A stretch of DNA of 8,565 nt from Oscillospiraceae bacterium (GCA_017620315.1 JAFZQQ010000449.1:1-8565), one strand, 5' to 3'. Shown: positions 1 to 6,717, numbered from the stretch's first letter. Notes: generated from the sequence alone by a model not told the origin. Numbers and translations: made by a program.

Positions 1-656
1 AGGTAGGCCTCGCCGCGCAGCTCCTCCGCCCCGTCGCGGACCAGGAGCCAGCTTCCGTCACAAATGGCGTAAAAGCGCCTTCCCCTGCTGTCCGGATAGG
101 TAATGTCCTCATACACGCGCATACCGTCCAGAATGTCGTTCCTGTACTCCTGATAGTGCGGCAGGAGCATCGTCCGCGTGAGCCCAAGGCCCTTGAGAAA
201 CCGCCTGTAATCCGGGTCCTTCGCCTCGCCCGGCAGCTCCGGCTGGGCATAGACGGTCTCGGCGGCGTTCATCGAGCCGGCGCTGATCCCGACGACCACG
301 CCGTTGTGACCGCTTAGCAGCTCACGCAGGCCGATCTCGGTGAAAAAGCGGTTCTGCGTCGGCACATGCCCGCCGCCGAGAACGATAAGCCCCGCTTTTT
401 TGACAAGCTTCGACGCGCTTTGCGCGTTGCGCCGGTCAAGCACCGTGAAGCCGGTAAAGGCAAATCCCGCGTCCGTAAAGCTGTCCCGCACCTCGGCGGC
501 GAAGAAGTCCGTCTTTTCCGGCACATCCGGGTCGGAGCAGACAAACAGGAACTCGCAGGGCTGCGGCACAGCCTTGCGCAGCTCGTCGGCAAAACCGTTC
601 TGCGTGTTAAGACGCCTGCCGTCGTTCGACGTGACGCTTGTGAGAAAGCAGATCAT
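1..656 (-). CDS. Peptidase family S51 (dipeptidase E-like), partial at left edge
   Basis: Cytoplasmic serine peptidase of the S51 family, which includes aspartyl dipeptidase PepE and cyanophycinases; the substrate here is unknown. About 218 residues are visible before the gene leaves the window. PepE-type proteins have roughly 210-235 residues, so little is probably missing. The nucleophile elbow GISAGS lies at residues 123-128, with the likely catalytic Ser125. An upstream glycine turn LGGGHVPTQN (93-102) and LLPHYQEY with His167 (164-171) fit the family. The ATG start at 656 overlaps the stop of yigZ as ATGA and is preceded by GGGAGGAA about five bases upstream, so translation is probably coupled. 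It is the third gene of the hflX-yigZ-S51 cluster. Family assignment is firm from motifs; whether it cleaves Asp-X dipeptides or other small peptides cannot be told. Confidence 0.88.
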   Translation of the reverse strand, partial: MICFLTSVTSNDGRRLNTQNGFADELRKAVPQPCEFLFVCSDPDVPEKTDFFAAEVRDSFTDAGFAFTGFTVLDRRNAQSASKLVKKAGLIVLGGGHVPTQNRFFTEIGLRELLSGHNGVVVGISAGSMNAAETVYAQPELPGEAKDPDYRRFLKGLGLTRTMLLPHYQEYRNDILDGMRVYEDITYPDSRGRRFYAICDGSWLLVRDGAEELRGEAY

Positions 657-1294
657 AACGATTCCTCCCTGTTTCCGGGCATAAAGACCTCGCCCAGCAT
701 TTCCGGGGAAACAGCGCCGCCGGAAAGCTCAGTCAGCGCGGCGGAAAACGCGTCGATGTTCTCCTTGGGAAATCTGAGCCCGACAGCGACCTCCGCGCCG
801 TAATCGCTGCTCTCCGTCACACCTCCGTGCGCCTCGGCAAGCCTTGTAAGGCGCTCAAGCAGCGCGTAGGGCACGCTCACTCTCAGCCTCGACCAGAGCG
901 CCATGCGCGCCTTTCCCGCGGCGTCAAGCGCGTCCTTTGCGCTCTTTGAGTATGCGCGCGTAAGACCGCCCGCGCCGAGCAGCACGCCGCCGAAATAGCG
1001 CGTAACAACGCAGACCACATTCTCCACGCCCTCGCGCTGAAAGACGTTCAGCATCGGCTGTCCGGCCGTTCCCTGCGGCTCGCCGTCGTCGCCGTAGCGG
1101 ACAACTCCCCCTTCGTGTATGACGTAGCACCAGCAGTTATGCCTCGCGTCGTAGCAGCGCTTTTTTATCATGTCGATGTACGCTCTGGCATCCGCCTCGC
1201 TTTCAACGTGGCACACATGCCCGATGAAACGCGAGCGTTTTTCCGTGAATTCGCTCTCAGCCTCGCAGCAGGGCACAAAATACGCCTCGCTCAT
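653..1294 (-). CDS. yigZ: YigZ/IMPACT family protein (UPF0029 + DUF1949)
   Basis: A 213-residue protein of the YigZ/YvyE family, the bacterial relatives of eukaryotic IMPACT. The biochemical role of bacterial members is poorly defined; a part in translation or RNA binding is usually proposed. The N-terminal UPF0029 domain (about 17-125) carries the family signatures GDDGEPQGTAGQPML (68-82) and VVTRYFGGVLLGAGGLTRAYS (97-117), with the basic KKRCYDARHNCWCYV stretch before them. The C-terminal part (about 137-195) fits the small DUF1949 domain, which has an EF-G-like ferredoxin fold. Length is normal for the family. The ATG at 1294 overlaps the hflX stop as ATGA, and an AGAGGA sits about nine bases upstream. 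The 3' end overlaps the S51 peptidase start in the same way, so all three genes are probably one translational unit. Confidence 0.93.
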   Translation of the reverse strand: MSEAYFVPCCEAESEFTEKRSRFIGHVCHVESEADARAYIDMIKKRCYDARHNCWCYVIHEGGVVRYGDDGEPQGTAGQPMLNVFQREGVENVVCVVTRYFGGVLLGAGGLTRAYSKSAKDALDAAGKARMALWSRLRVSVPYALLERLTRLAEAHGGVTESSDYGAEVAVGLRFPKENIDAFSAALTELSGGAVSPEMLGEVFMPGNREESL

Positions 1295-2592
1295 TTCTCC
1301 CAGTCCTCTTTCGGCTCGACATAGTCCTCCGCACAGCCCTTCACCTGCCCGTAGAGCTTCGGCTCAACGACGGCAATGACGTCGATGCTTTCGGAATACT
1401 CCACGCTCTCGTCCTTCGCCTCACGGTAGAGCATGTCAAGCAGATTTCCTTTATCGTATGGGATGTGAAGCGTCACGCGGCGCTTGCCCTTGTCGAGGAT
1501 ACGGTCTATCTCCGTCAAAAGGTCGGCTATCCCCTCATGCGTTTTTGCGCTGATGCTGACCGCCATTTCACCATGCGGACGAATGTCGCCGAAGAAAAGG
1601 TCGGACTTGTTGTAGACCCGGAGGCAGGGTATCCCGGAGGCGCCGAGCTCTGTGATCAGCTCGTCGACGACCTGCGCCTGCTCAAGCCATTCGGGATTTG
1701 ACACGTCGATAACGTGCAGCAGCAGGTCTGCGTATTCCAGTTCCTCCAGCGTCGCCTTGAACGCCTCGACGAGCTGATGCGGCAGCTTGCGGATGAATCC
1801 GACGGTGTCGGAGATAACGACGTCGAGCGTATCGCTGACCGTCAGCAGACGCGTCGTTGTGTCCAGCGTGTCGAACAGCCGGTTGTTCGCGGGGATATCA
1901 GACCCGGTCAGAGCGTTCAGAAGCGTCGATTTGCCCGCGTTGGTATAGCCGACGATGGCGACGACGGGTATCTCGTTTTTCTGTCTGCGGTCGCGCTGGG
2001 TGCCGCGCACGCGGCGGACCTCCTCAAGGTCCTCCTTCAGCTTGTCGATCTTGCGGTGGATGTGCCGGCGGTCGGTCTCGAGCTGCGTTTCGCCCGGGCC
2101 CTTTGAGCCGATCGGTCCCTTGCCGCTCGTGCCGGCCTGACGCTCGAGATGCGTCCACATTCCGGTCAGGCGCGGCAGCAGATACTGGTATTGCGCAAGC
2201 TCGACCTGAAGCCTGCCCTCCTTTGTCTTCGCGCGCTGTGCGAAAATGTCAAGGATAAGGCCGCTTCTGTCGAGCACCTGCACGCCGAGCTCGTCGGTCA
2301 GCACGCGCATCTGCGAAGGCGACAGGTCGTTGTCGAAGATGACCATCGTCGCCTCCGTACTTTTGACCAGTTCCTTGATCTCGGCGACCTTTCCCTCGCC
2401 GATAAATGTGCGCGGGTTAGGAGCGGGGAGCGCCTGCAGCGCCACGCCGACGCTGACGCCGCCCGCGGTCTCGACCAGCGCTTCAAGCTCCTCAAGGCTC
2501 CTCTCGTCCGCATTTTCCTTTTTATCAAGCCGCGGAGAGGACAGGCCGACAAGTATCGCCCTATCGCGCGGCGTTTCAGTGATCTCGTTCAT
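1291..2592 (-). CDS. hflX: GTPase HflX
   Basis: Ribosome-associated GTPase of the Obg-HflX superfamily. Known HflX proteins bind the 50S subunit and split stalled or hibernating 70S ribosomes. At 433 residues it has normal length. The N-terminal HflX domain (about 10-150) is followed by the glycine-rich linker GTSGKGPIGSKGPGETQLE (154-172) and a charged helical segment (173-205). The G domain shows G1 GYTNAGKS (215-222), G2 threonines at 245-247, G3 DTVG (262-265), G4 NKSD (328-331) and G5 SAK (348-350), so it should bind guanine nucleotide. A C-terminal domain of about 70 residues follows. The ATG at 2592 is preceded by GGGGAG (2603-2598) with a 5-base spacer. It heads the hflX-yigZ-S51 cluster and lies just behind the two terminators of rpmE, so it needs its own promoter. 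I see only a possible -10 (TATAAC, 2621-2616) without a good -35. Confidence 0.97.
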   Translation of the reverse strand: MNEITETPRDRAILVGLSSPRLDKKENADERSLEELEALVETAGGVSVGVALQALPAPNPRTFIGEGKVAEIKELVKSTEATMVIFDNDLSPSQMRVLTDELGVQVLDRSGLILDIFAQRAKTKEGRLQVELAQYQYLLPRLTGMWTHLERQAGTSGKGPIGSKGPGETQLETDRRHIHRKIDKLKEDLEEVRRVRGTQRDRRQKNEIPVVAIVGYTNAGKSTLLNALTGSDIPANNRLFDTLDTTTRLLTVSDTLDVVISDTVGFIRKLPHQLVEAFKATLEELEYADLLLHVIDVSNPEWLEQAQVVDELITELGASGIPCLRVYNKSDLFFGDIRPHGEMAVSISAKTHEGIADLLTEIDRILDKGKRRVTLHIPYDKGNLLDMLYREAKDESVEYSESIDVIAVVEPKLYGQVKGCAEDYVEPKEDWEK

Positions 2593-2630
2593 ATAATCTC
2601 CCCAAAAGCTGTGCCGTTATAGAAAACAGT

Positions 2631-2665
2631 ATAAAAATGCGGCGAAGGCAAAGCCCTCCGCCGCA
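2631..2665 (-). terminator. Second intrinsic terminator after rpmE
   Basis: Read on the minus strand, TGCGGCG (2665-2659) pairs with CGCCGCA (2644-2638). The helix continues inward through a G·U, an A-U and two G-C pairs to a small loop around 2650-2656, giving about 11 pairs. It is followed at once by TTTTTAT (2637-2631). No T-run follows on the plus strand, so it works for leftward transcription only. It backs up the terminator at 2680-2709. Confidence 0.8.
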
Positions 2666-2679
2666 ATGTACAGTGTCCC

Positions 2680-2709
2680 AAAAAAAGGCAGCACGGAAAC
2701 CGTGCCGCC
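2680..2709 (-). terminator. First intrinsic terminator after rpmE
   Basis: Read on the minus strand, GGCGGCACGG (2709-2700) pairs fully with CCGTGCTGCC (2696-2687), with a single G·U wobble. The loop is TTT (2699-2697) and seven T residues (2686-2680) follow. It begins 11 bases after the rpmE stop codon, the classical layout of a Rho-independent terminator. Confidence 0.92.
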
Positions 2710-2720
2710 TTCCGGTCGTC

Positions 2721-2921
2721 TCAGCCGAGACCGAACTTCTTGTTGAACTTGGCAACGCGTCCGCCGGTATCGACCAGCTTCTGCTTGCCCGTGAAGAAGG
2801 GGTGACACTTTGAGCACACTTCCACCTTGATATCCTGCTTGGTGGAACCTGTCTCAATCACATTACCGCAGGCGCATTTGATCGTAGTCTGCTGATAATT
2901 GGGATGGATTCCTTCCTTCAT
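2721..2921 (-). CDS. rpmE: 50S ribosomal protein L31 (zinc-binding type)
   Basis: Ribosomal protein L31, a small protein of the large subunit that bridges towards the 30S head. The 66 residues are the usual full length. It is the zinc-containing (C+) form: Cys16 and Cys18 (CAC) with Cys36 and Cys39 (CSKC) make the metal site. The start MKEGIHPNY and the [17 protein letters not shown] block (40-56) are characteristic. The ATG at 2921 has AGAGGTGA at 2938-2931 with a 9-base spacer. It appears to be transcribed alone or by read-through from the SLH gene, and it ends at two tandem terminators. In many Firmicutes the zinc form is replaced by a cysteine-free paralogue under zinc limitation; no such paralogue is in this window. 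Confidence 0.98.
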   Translation of the reverse strand: MKEGIHPNYQQTTIKCACGNVIETGSTKQDIKVEVCSKCHPFFTGKQKLVDTGGRVAKFNKKFGLG

Positions 2922-2971
2922 TGCTCGTGTTCACCTCTTTCCGATCCGAAACTACCTTTTTACAAAGGCAG

Positions 2972-2998
2972 ATAGTAGATTAACACAGGCTTTTGCAA
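2972..2998 (-). promoter_or_regulatory. Possible rpmE promoter and leader
   Basis: On the minus strand TTGCAA (2998-2993) and TACTAT (2977-2972) match the sigma-A boxes 4/6 each, but the 15-base spacing is short. Downstream, CCTTT and AAAGG (around 2968-2955) could form a small hairpin in the leader, extended by ACTA/TAGT across a 4-base bulge, before the ribosome binding site. The 100 bases between rpmE and the SLH gene hold nothing else I can support. Confidence 0.3.
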
Positions 2999-3021
2999 AA
3001 TGCAAGCATTTTTTACTGAAC

Positions 3022-4017
3022 TCAGAAAATTTTATTCCACAGGCTTTCTCTCTCCGCGCGCGCCTCGGCAAGCGCCATAGCCGCGGACAAAAGCTCCGCA
3101 GCCTCCTCGCGCGTGAGACCGCGCTCAAGCGCCTCCGCGCTGAAGCCCCCAGTCGGCACGACGCTCACGGATTCAAGGTTCGCAACAGCCTGTGCATACC
3201 AGACCGGCTCGTCCTCGCTGAAATCGGAGAGATCGACGTCCGTGACCTTCAGGGCACGGTTGAGCACGGCCGCCGCCTCGGTCAGCGTCACGGTGCGCTC
3301 TCCGTCAAAGGCCATTCCGTTCTCCGAGGGCACGCCGTAAACGATGCCCGCGGCAAGCGCGCCCGCGGCGCTGCCCTTCGCCCACGTCGGTATAATGCCG
3401 TCGTCGGCGAAGCCGGTCACGGTGACGTCGCTGGGTTTGATCCCCACCGCCGCCATCGACATGGCGACGAAATCCCTGCGGCTCACAGTGCGCTCAGGCT
3501 CGAAGAACCAGTCGCTCCCGACCCGCGTGCCGACGAATATGCCGCGCTCGGCTAGGTCTATTGCCGCAGTCGCGCACGCTCTGCCCTCCGTATCGGCGTA
3601 CGCCACGCCGCTTGAAACGCGGCAGATCTTGATTTTCACGGTCGCGGCGTCCGACACATTGCCGCTCTCGTCCTTTGCGGTAAAGGTGAAGCGGTCGCTG
3701 CCTGCTCTGTTCACGTCGGGCGTATAGACGAACACCCCTTCGCTTCCAAGCTCCAGCGTCCCCTTTTCAGGCGCCTCGACCAGCGCAAAACTCACCGCTT
3801 CTCCCTCGTTGTCGACGGCCTTGAGCGTTCCCGTAAACGCCACGCCGCGATAGGTCTTTATCTCCATGTCCTGCGCAATCGGCGCGCCCTTCGGCGCCTT
3901 GGCCGGTGCCGCTCTACCGCCGAAAAGCGCGCTCGCGCTCAGCGGCATCAGCGTCGCGAGAAGCATCGCCATCACAAACGGTGCCGCCCTGTTGATCCTC
4001 TGCATACTGTTGTTCAA
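3022..4017 (-). CDS. Secreted protein with cadherin-like module and three SLH-like repeats
   Basis: A predicted exported surface protein of 331 residues. A basic start (R7, R10), a hydrophobic core (about 11-26) and an ASA|LF site after residue 30 form a standard Sec signal peptide. Residues about 44-132 look like a cadherin/Ig-like beta module: VDNEGEAVSFALVEAPEKGTL, then FVYTPDVNRAGSDRFTFTAKDESGN. Three SLH-like repeats follow at about 139-193, 203-257 and 266-316, with FADD..PTWAKGSAAGALAAGIVYG clearest. SLH triplets usually anchor proteins to pyruvylated secondary cell-wall polymer. The binding motif (TRAE in typical SLH) reads SRRD, TLTE and TREE, so only the last is close. The start is TTG, supported by AAGGAGGG at 4032-4025 with a 7-base spacer; the in-frame ATG at 4005 would be 19 bases away. 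It lies 105 bases behind rodA on the same strand. The ligand and any link to RodA are unknown. Confidence 0.85.
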   Translation of the reverse strand: MNNSMQRINRAAPFVMAMLLATLMPLSASALFGGRAAPAKAPKGAPIAQDMEIKTYRGVAFTGTLKAVDNEGEAVSFALVEAPEKGTLELGSEGVFVYTPDVNRAGSDRFTFTAKDESGNVSDAATVKIKICRVSSGVAYADTEGRACATAAIDLAERGIFVGTRVGSDWFFEPERTVSRRDFVAMSMAAVGIKPSDVTVTGFADDGIIPTWAKGSAAGALAAGIVYGVPSENGMAFDGERTVTLTEAAAVLNRALKVTDVDLSDFSEDEPVWYAQAVANLESVSVVPTGGFSAEALERGLTREEAAELLSAAMALAEARAERESLWNKIF

Positions 4018-4032
4018 AACAGGTCCCTCCTT
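4015..4032 (-). promoter_or_regulatory. Strong ribosome binding site that selects a TTG start
   Basis: Minus-strand AAGGAGGG (4032-4025) is a near-perfect anti-16S match. It is followed by ACCTGTT (7 bases) and then TTG (4017-4015). The first in-frame ATG (4005-4003) is too far from this site, so initiation at TTG is the better choice for the SLH protein. Confidence 0.75.
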
Positions 4033-4122
4033 GCAAATGTTGATTGGTTCGGATACCTGTTTTGTATTGTCTGCAAATCAAAGCGCAATATTCTTCCGTA
4101 TATTTTCCAAAAGAATAAAATG

Positions 4123-5319
4123 CTATGAATTCATCAGCCACTCCGGCCGCGACCGCTTCTTGATGCCCGAGACCACGCCCATCGCGGCGAAAAGCGTCAT
4201 AACGGAGGTGCCGCCGTAGCTGAAAAACGGCAGCGTCAGCCCGACGACCGGAAGCAGGAAAAGGCACATTCCTATGTTCGCAACGGTCTGGAAAATAAGC
4301 ATCCCCGCCATACCGACGCACACAAGGCTCTCCATCGGGGTCGCGGCGTCCCTCGCGACGACGAGGCAGCGCACCACGATCAAAAGCAGCAGCAGAAGTA
4401 TCAGCGCGCAGCCGAGAAAGCCCAGCTCCTCTCCGCAGACGCAGAAGATATAGTCCGTCTGCCGTTCCGGCAGGCTGGAACGGTACGGCGACTGCGTCTG
4501 TGTGCCGTGGAACAGCCCCTGCCCCGTAAAGCCGCCCGAGCCGAGCGCAAGCATCCCGCGCGTCTGCTGCCAGCCCTTGCCCTGCGGGTCATAGCTGTGG
4601 TCGAGAACGACCATGATTCGTTTGTACCAGTCGCCGCGAAGCAATTGGAAATGCCATGCGGCATAGAACGCGCCGGCCGCGCCTCCGATCCCGAGAATGA
4701 TCCACCGCAGCGCCATACCGCCCGCAAAGGCCATGCAGACGAACACGAACAGATACACCAGTCCGCTGCCCGCATCGCGTGAGATCACATAATAAAGTCC
4801 AAACATGAACAGCACATGCGCCACAGGCTGGATCACATAGCGAAGCCTCCTCAGATCATGCTCCTCGCGCAGATAGACAAGCTGTCGCGCCAGGAGAATG
4901 ATGAATGAGATCTTGACGATCTCCGCCGGCTGAAGCTGGAACGGGAAGTCCTTGAGGAAGCCGACGCCGAGCTTTCTGCCGATATCGTTAACGCCCAGCC
5001 ACGCGCGGTTGTTGTTTCGCGTCATGCCGAAAGGGGTAAGCAGCAACAGGATAAACCCGACGTTGAAGCCAAGCACCCACTTCCACTTTTTACTTAGCTC
5101 CGCCACATCCAGAGAAGAAAGCAGAAAATAGAACAGCGAGCCGAGCAGATAGCCTATCCCCTGTACCGCAACATATTTCAGCGTGCCGTGGTAGACCGTA
5201 TGCGTCGCGCTGAGGATGAGCAGCATGCCGTAGGCGGTCGCAAGCGAGCAGAGCGCAAACAGCACCCAGTCCGCCTGGCGCAGCATGTCCGACAGCAGCC
5301 CAGAGCCGCGATGGCGCAT
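4123..5319 (-). CDS. rodA: SEDS peptidoglycan polymerase, RodA-like
   Basis: Polytopic membrane glycosyltransferase of the SEDS family (RodA/FtsW/SpoVE), which polymerises lipid II with a partner class B PBP. It has 398 residues and about ten hydrophobic segments (roughly 17-37, 47-69, 80-97, 134-150, 162-180, 184-200, 202-222, 300-322, 332-357, 360-385). Conserved features are NRAWLGV (104-110), the QPAEIVKI motif (130-137), and the long extracellular loop ending in LPERQTDYIF (283-292). Asp289 there aligns with the essential catalytic aspartate of RodA. LPFFSYGGTS (363-372) is also conserved. The GTQTQS..LPERQTDYIF wording resembles RodA more than FtsW, but SpoVE or FtsW cannot be excluded by reading alone. 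The ATG at 5319 has AGGGGGG (5333-5327) with a 7-base spacer. A good sigma-A-like promoter lies about 69 bases upstream, so the gene heads the leftward group. Confidence 0.93.
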   Translation of the reverse strand: MRHRGSGLLSDMLRQADWVLFALCSLATAYGMLLILSATHTVYHGTLKYVAVQGIGYLLGSLFYFLLSSLDVAELSKKWKWVLGFNVGFILLLLTPFGMTRNNNRAWLGVNDIGRKLGVGFLKDFPFQLQPAEIVKISFIILLARQLVYLREEHDLRRLRYVIQPVAHVLFMFGLYYVISRDAGSGLVYLFVFVCMAFAGGMALRWIILGIGGAAGAFYAAWHFQLLRGDWYKRIMVVLDHSYDPQGKGWQQTRGMLALGSGGFTGQGLFHGTQTQSPYRSSLPERQTDYIFCVCGEELGFLGCALILLLLLLIVVRCLVVARDAATPMESLVCVGMAGMLIFQTVANIGMCLFLLPVVGLTLPFFSYGGTSVMTLFAAMGVVSGIKKRSRPEWLMNS

Positions 5320-5394
5320 AAGCCCACCCCCCTTTCCGAAAATATTTGCCCCGTAAGCACCCGCTCCGAAGCGAAGTTTTTTCTCAACTATGGC

Positions 5395-5423
5395 AGTATA
5401 ACACGAATTGTTCGCCGTGTAAA
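5395..5423 (-). promoter_or_regulatory. Sigma-A-like promoter for rodA
   Basis: On the minus strand, -35 TTTACA (5423-5418, 5/6 match), a 17-base spacer (5417-5401) and -10 TATACT (5400-5395, 5/6 match). Transcription should begin near 5388, leaving a leader of about 70 bases before rodA. That leader contains a short CGCT-TCGG-AGCG hairpin around 5364-5375. Confidence 0.8.
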
Positions 5424-5458
5424 CTTATCTTTTTATGCGAATGGACACAAAAAAAGAA

Positions 5459-5487
5459 TTGTAAAACGGCGAACGGCGTGTTATACT
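5459..5487 (+). promoter_or_regulatory. Sigma-A-like promoter for tsaE-tsaB(-upp)
   Basis: -35 TTGTAA (5459-5464, 4/6 match), a 17-base spacer (5465-5481) and -10 TATACT (5482-5487, 5/6 match). The predicted start of transcription near 5494 gives a leader of under 30 bases with a G-rich ribosome binding region (5505-5514) before the tsaE ATG. Confidence 0.78.
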
Positions 5488-5521
5488 GTGCATTTAGAAT
5501 GGGTGGAAGTGGGGTTTTGGC

Positions 5522-5959
5522 ATGCAGTTCGTTTCCGAAAGCGAAGCCGACACCGAGGCGCTCGGCGAACGGCTTGCCCGCTGCCTGCGCCCCGGCGACA
5601 CCGTTGCCTTCACCGGCACGCTCGGAATGGGAAAAACCGCGTTTACCAGGGGACTCGCCCGCGGTCTCGGCTGCGGCGGACGCGTAACCAGTCCGACCTT
5701 TACGATCGTCAACGAGTACGAGGGCGTTATCCCTTTGTTCCATTTCGATATGTACCGTCTCGGCACGTCGGACGAGCTGTACGATATCGGCTGGGACGAT
5801 TATCTTGCCCGCGGCGGCGTCTGCGCCGTCGAATGGAGCGAGCGCGTCGCCGACGCGCTGCCGGAGGGGGCAGTTACGGTCGACATCCGGCGCGGAGGCA
5901 CGGATGAAGAACGCGTCATCACGGTGACCGGAGCGGATATGGAGGGCCTGGCAAAATGA
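5522..5959 (+). CDS. tsaE: tRNA t6A biosynthesis ATPase TsaE
   Basis: P-loop ATPase that works with TsaB and TsaD to transfer threonylcarbamoyl from TsaC-made threonylcarbamoyl-AMP to A37 of ANN-decoding tRNAs. TsaE's ATP hydrolysis supports multiple turnover of the complex. At 145 residues it is normal in length. Walker A is GTLGMGKT (32-39). SPTFTIVNEYEG (57-68) and HFDMYRL (74-80) are the typical switch and family motifs, and EWSER (104-108) is the Walker B-like acidic site. The ATG at 5522 lies about 27 bases after the predicted transcription start. The stop overlaps the tsaB start as ATGA, which agrees with the two proteins acting in one complex. TsaD and TsaC are not in the window. Confidence 0.97.
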   Translation: MQFVSESEADTEALGERLARCLRPGDTVAFTGTLGMGKTAFTRGLARGLGCGGRVTSPTFTIVNEYEGVIPLFHFDMYRLGTSDELYDIGWDDYLARGGVCAVEWSERVADALPEGAVTVDIRRGGTDEERVITVTGADMEGLAK

Positions 5960-6672
5960 GGATACTCGCACTCGAGACCTCCGCGAAAAGCGTATCCTGC
6001 GCGGTAACCGAGGACGACGCGATACTTGCGCACAGCTTTCAGTGTACGGGACTCACACACAGCCGCACACTGCTTCCGATGGTTCACGATATGCTGGAAA
6101 ACGCGGAGCTTCCGCTGCGCTCGGTCGACCTGTTCGCGGTTTCTGCCGGTCCCGGCTCTTTCACGGGCCTGCGCATCGGCGTCAGTGCCCTCAAGGGTCT
6201 TGCCTGGGCCGAGGACAAACCTTGCGCGGGCGTTTCCACGCTGCACGCGATGGCGCAGAACCTTGCCCATACCGAGTCTCTGGTCGTGTGTACGATGGAC
6301 GCAAGAAGAAATCAGGTTTACAACGCGCTGTTTCTTGCTCACGGCGGCGTCTTGACGCGTCTTTGCGAGGATCGCGCGATCGGGCTTGACGAGCTTGCGG
6401 ATGAGCTGCGCGGCGATGATCGCGAAAAGATCATTGTCGGCGACGGCGCCGCGCTTTCGTATGAGCGTCTGAGCAAAAGCGGCGTCGCCTGTGCGCTTGC
6501 TCCGGCCGCGCTGCGCTATCAGAACGCCGTCGGTGTCGCGCTGTGCGCCGGGCAAGCCGCGAAATGCGGCGAGACCGTCTCCGCGCGGGAGCTCTCCGTC
6601 TTTTATCTCCGTCCGCCGCAGGCGGAACGGGTCAGAGGTCTCGTAAACGCCCCGAATCGTGACGATATTTAA
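5956..6672 (+). CDS. tsaB: tRNA t6A biosynthesis scaffold protein TsaB
   Basis: TsaB is an ASKHA-fold pseudo-enzyme related to TsaD. It dimerises with TsaD and supports t6A formation at tRNA A37 in the cytoplasm. The 238 residues are a normal length. MRILALETSAKS starts the first phosphate-binding-like strand, and SAGPGSFTGLRIGVSALKGLA (63-83) is the family hallmark. VCTMDARRNQVYNALF follows, and the tail FYLRPPQAER is also typical of TsaB. The start codon overlaps the tsaE stop (ATGA). In many Firmicutes tsaB is followed by rimI and tsaD; here upp follows after 45 bases, with no terminator between them that I can see. Confidence 0.96.
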   Translation: MRILALETSAKSVSCAVTEDDAILAHSFQCTGLTHSRTLLPMVHDMLENAELPLRSVDLFAVSAGPGSFTGLRIGVSALKGLAWAEDKPCAGVSTLHAMAQNLAHTESLVVCTMDARRNQVYNALFLAHGGVLTRLCEDRAIGLDELADELRGDDREKIIVGDGAALSYERLSKSGVACALAPAALRYQNAVGVALCAGQAAKCGETVSARELSVFYLRPPQAERVRGLVNAPNRDDI

Positions 6673-6717
6673 GTAGTGCACCAATTAAAAATACAAAATA
6701 TGCAGGAGGTTCACGCG

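Larger units (their letters stand above)
5394..5488. repeat. Long imperfect inverted repeat spanning the divergent promoters
   Basis: The left arm has CAGTATAACACG (5394-5405), AATT, then GTTCGCCG (5410-5417). The right arm has CGGCGAAC (5467-5474), GG, then CGTGTTATACTG (5477-5488). The outer 12 and inner 8 bases are exact reverse complements, with a 4-versus-2-base interruption. Each arm carries the -10 box and spacer of one of the two outward promoters. The 49-base centre holds both -35 boxes and an A/T-rich stretch. Confidence 0.92.

Noticed and set aside
1714..2622. Several open frames of 60-157 codons on the plus strand opposite hflX
   Set aside because: All lie inside the hflX coding region, are low in conserved-looking features, and arise from GC-rich third positions.
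2616..2656. Sigma-A promoter for hflX
   Set aside because: TATACT (2633-2628) and TATAAC (2621-2616) are acceptable -10 boxes, but no -35-like hexamer sits 16-18 bases upstream of either, so I did not list it as a feature.
2997..3014. AAAATGC-AA-GCATTTT palindrome near the 3' end of the SLH gene, considered as its terminator
   Set aside because: The stem is A/T-rich, the loop of two bases is too small, and on the minus strand no T-run follows it; T residues follow only on the plus strand, where no gene ends.
4089..4117. TATTCTT / AAGAATA inverted repeat behind rodA, considered as a terminator
   Set aside because: Seven weak pairs around a 15-base loop with no T-tract on the minus strand are not enough for intrinsic termination. 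rodA and the SLH gene may therefore be co-transcribed.
5384..5971. 195-codon open frame on the minus strand across the divergent promoters and tsaE
   Set aside because: It would read through both promoters and the whole of tsaE. No motif supports it, and it opposes a well-conserved gene.
5800..6684. 294-codon open frame on the minus strand opposite tsaE/tsaB
   Set aside because: It is antisense to two confidently identified genes, its translation has the Arg/Ala-rich look of a mirrored GC-rich reading frame, and it shows no family motif or ribosome binding site.
6676..6717. GTG start for upp giving 14 extra residues
   Set aside because: The extra stretch has no ribosome binding site and does not resemble UPRT N-termini, while the ATG at 6718 has a near-perfect site at 6704-6710.
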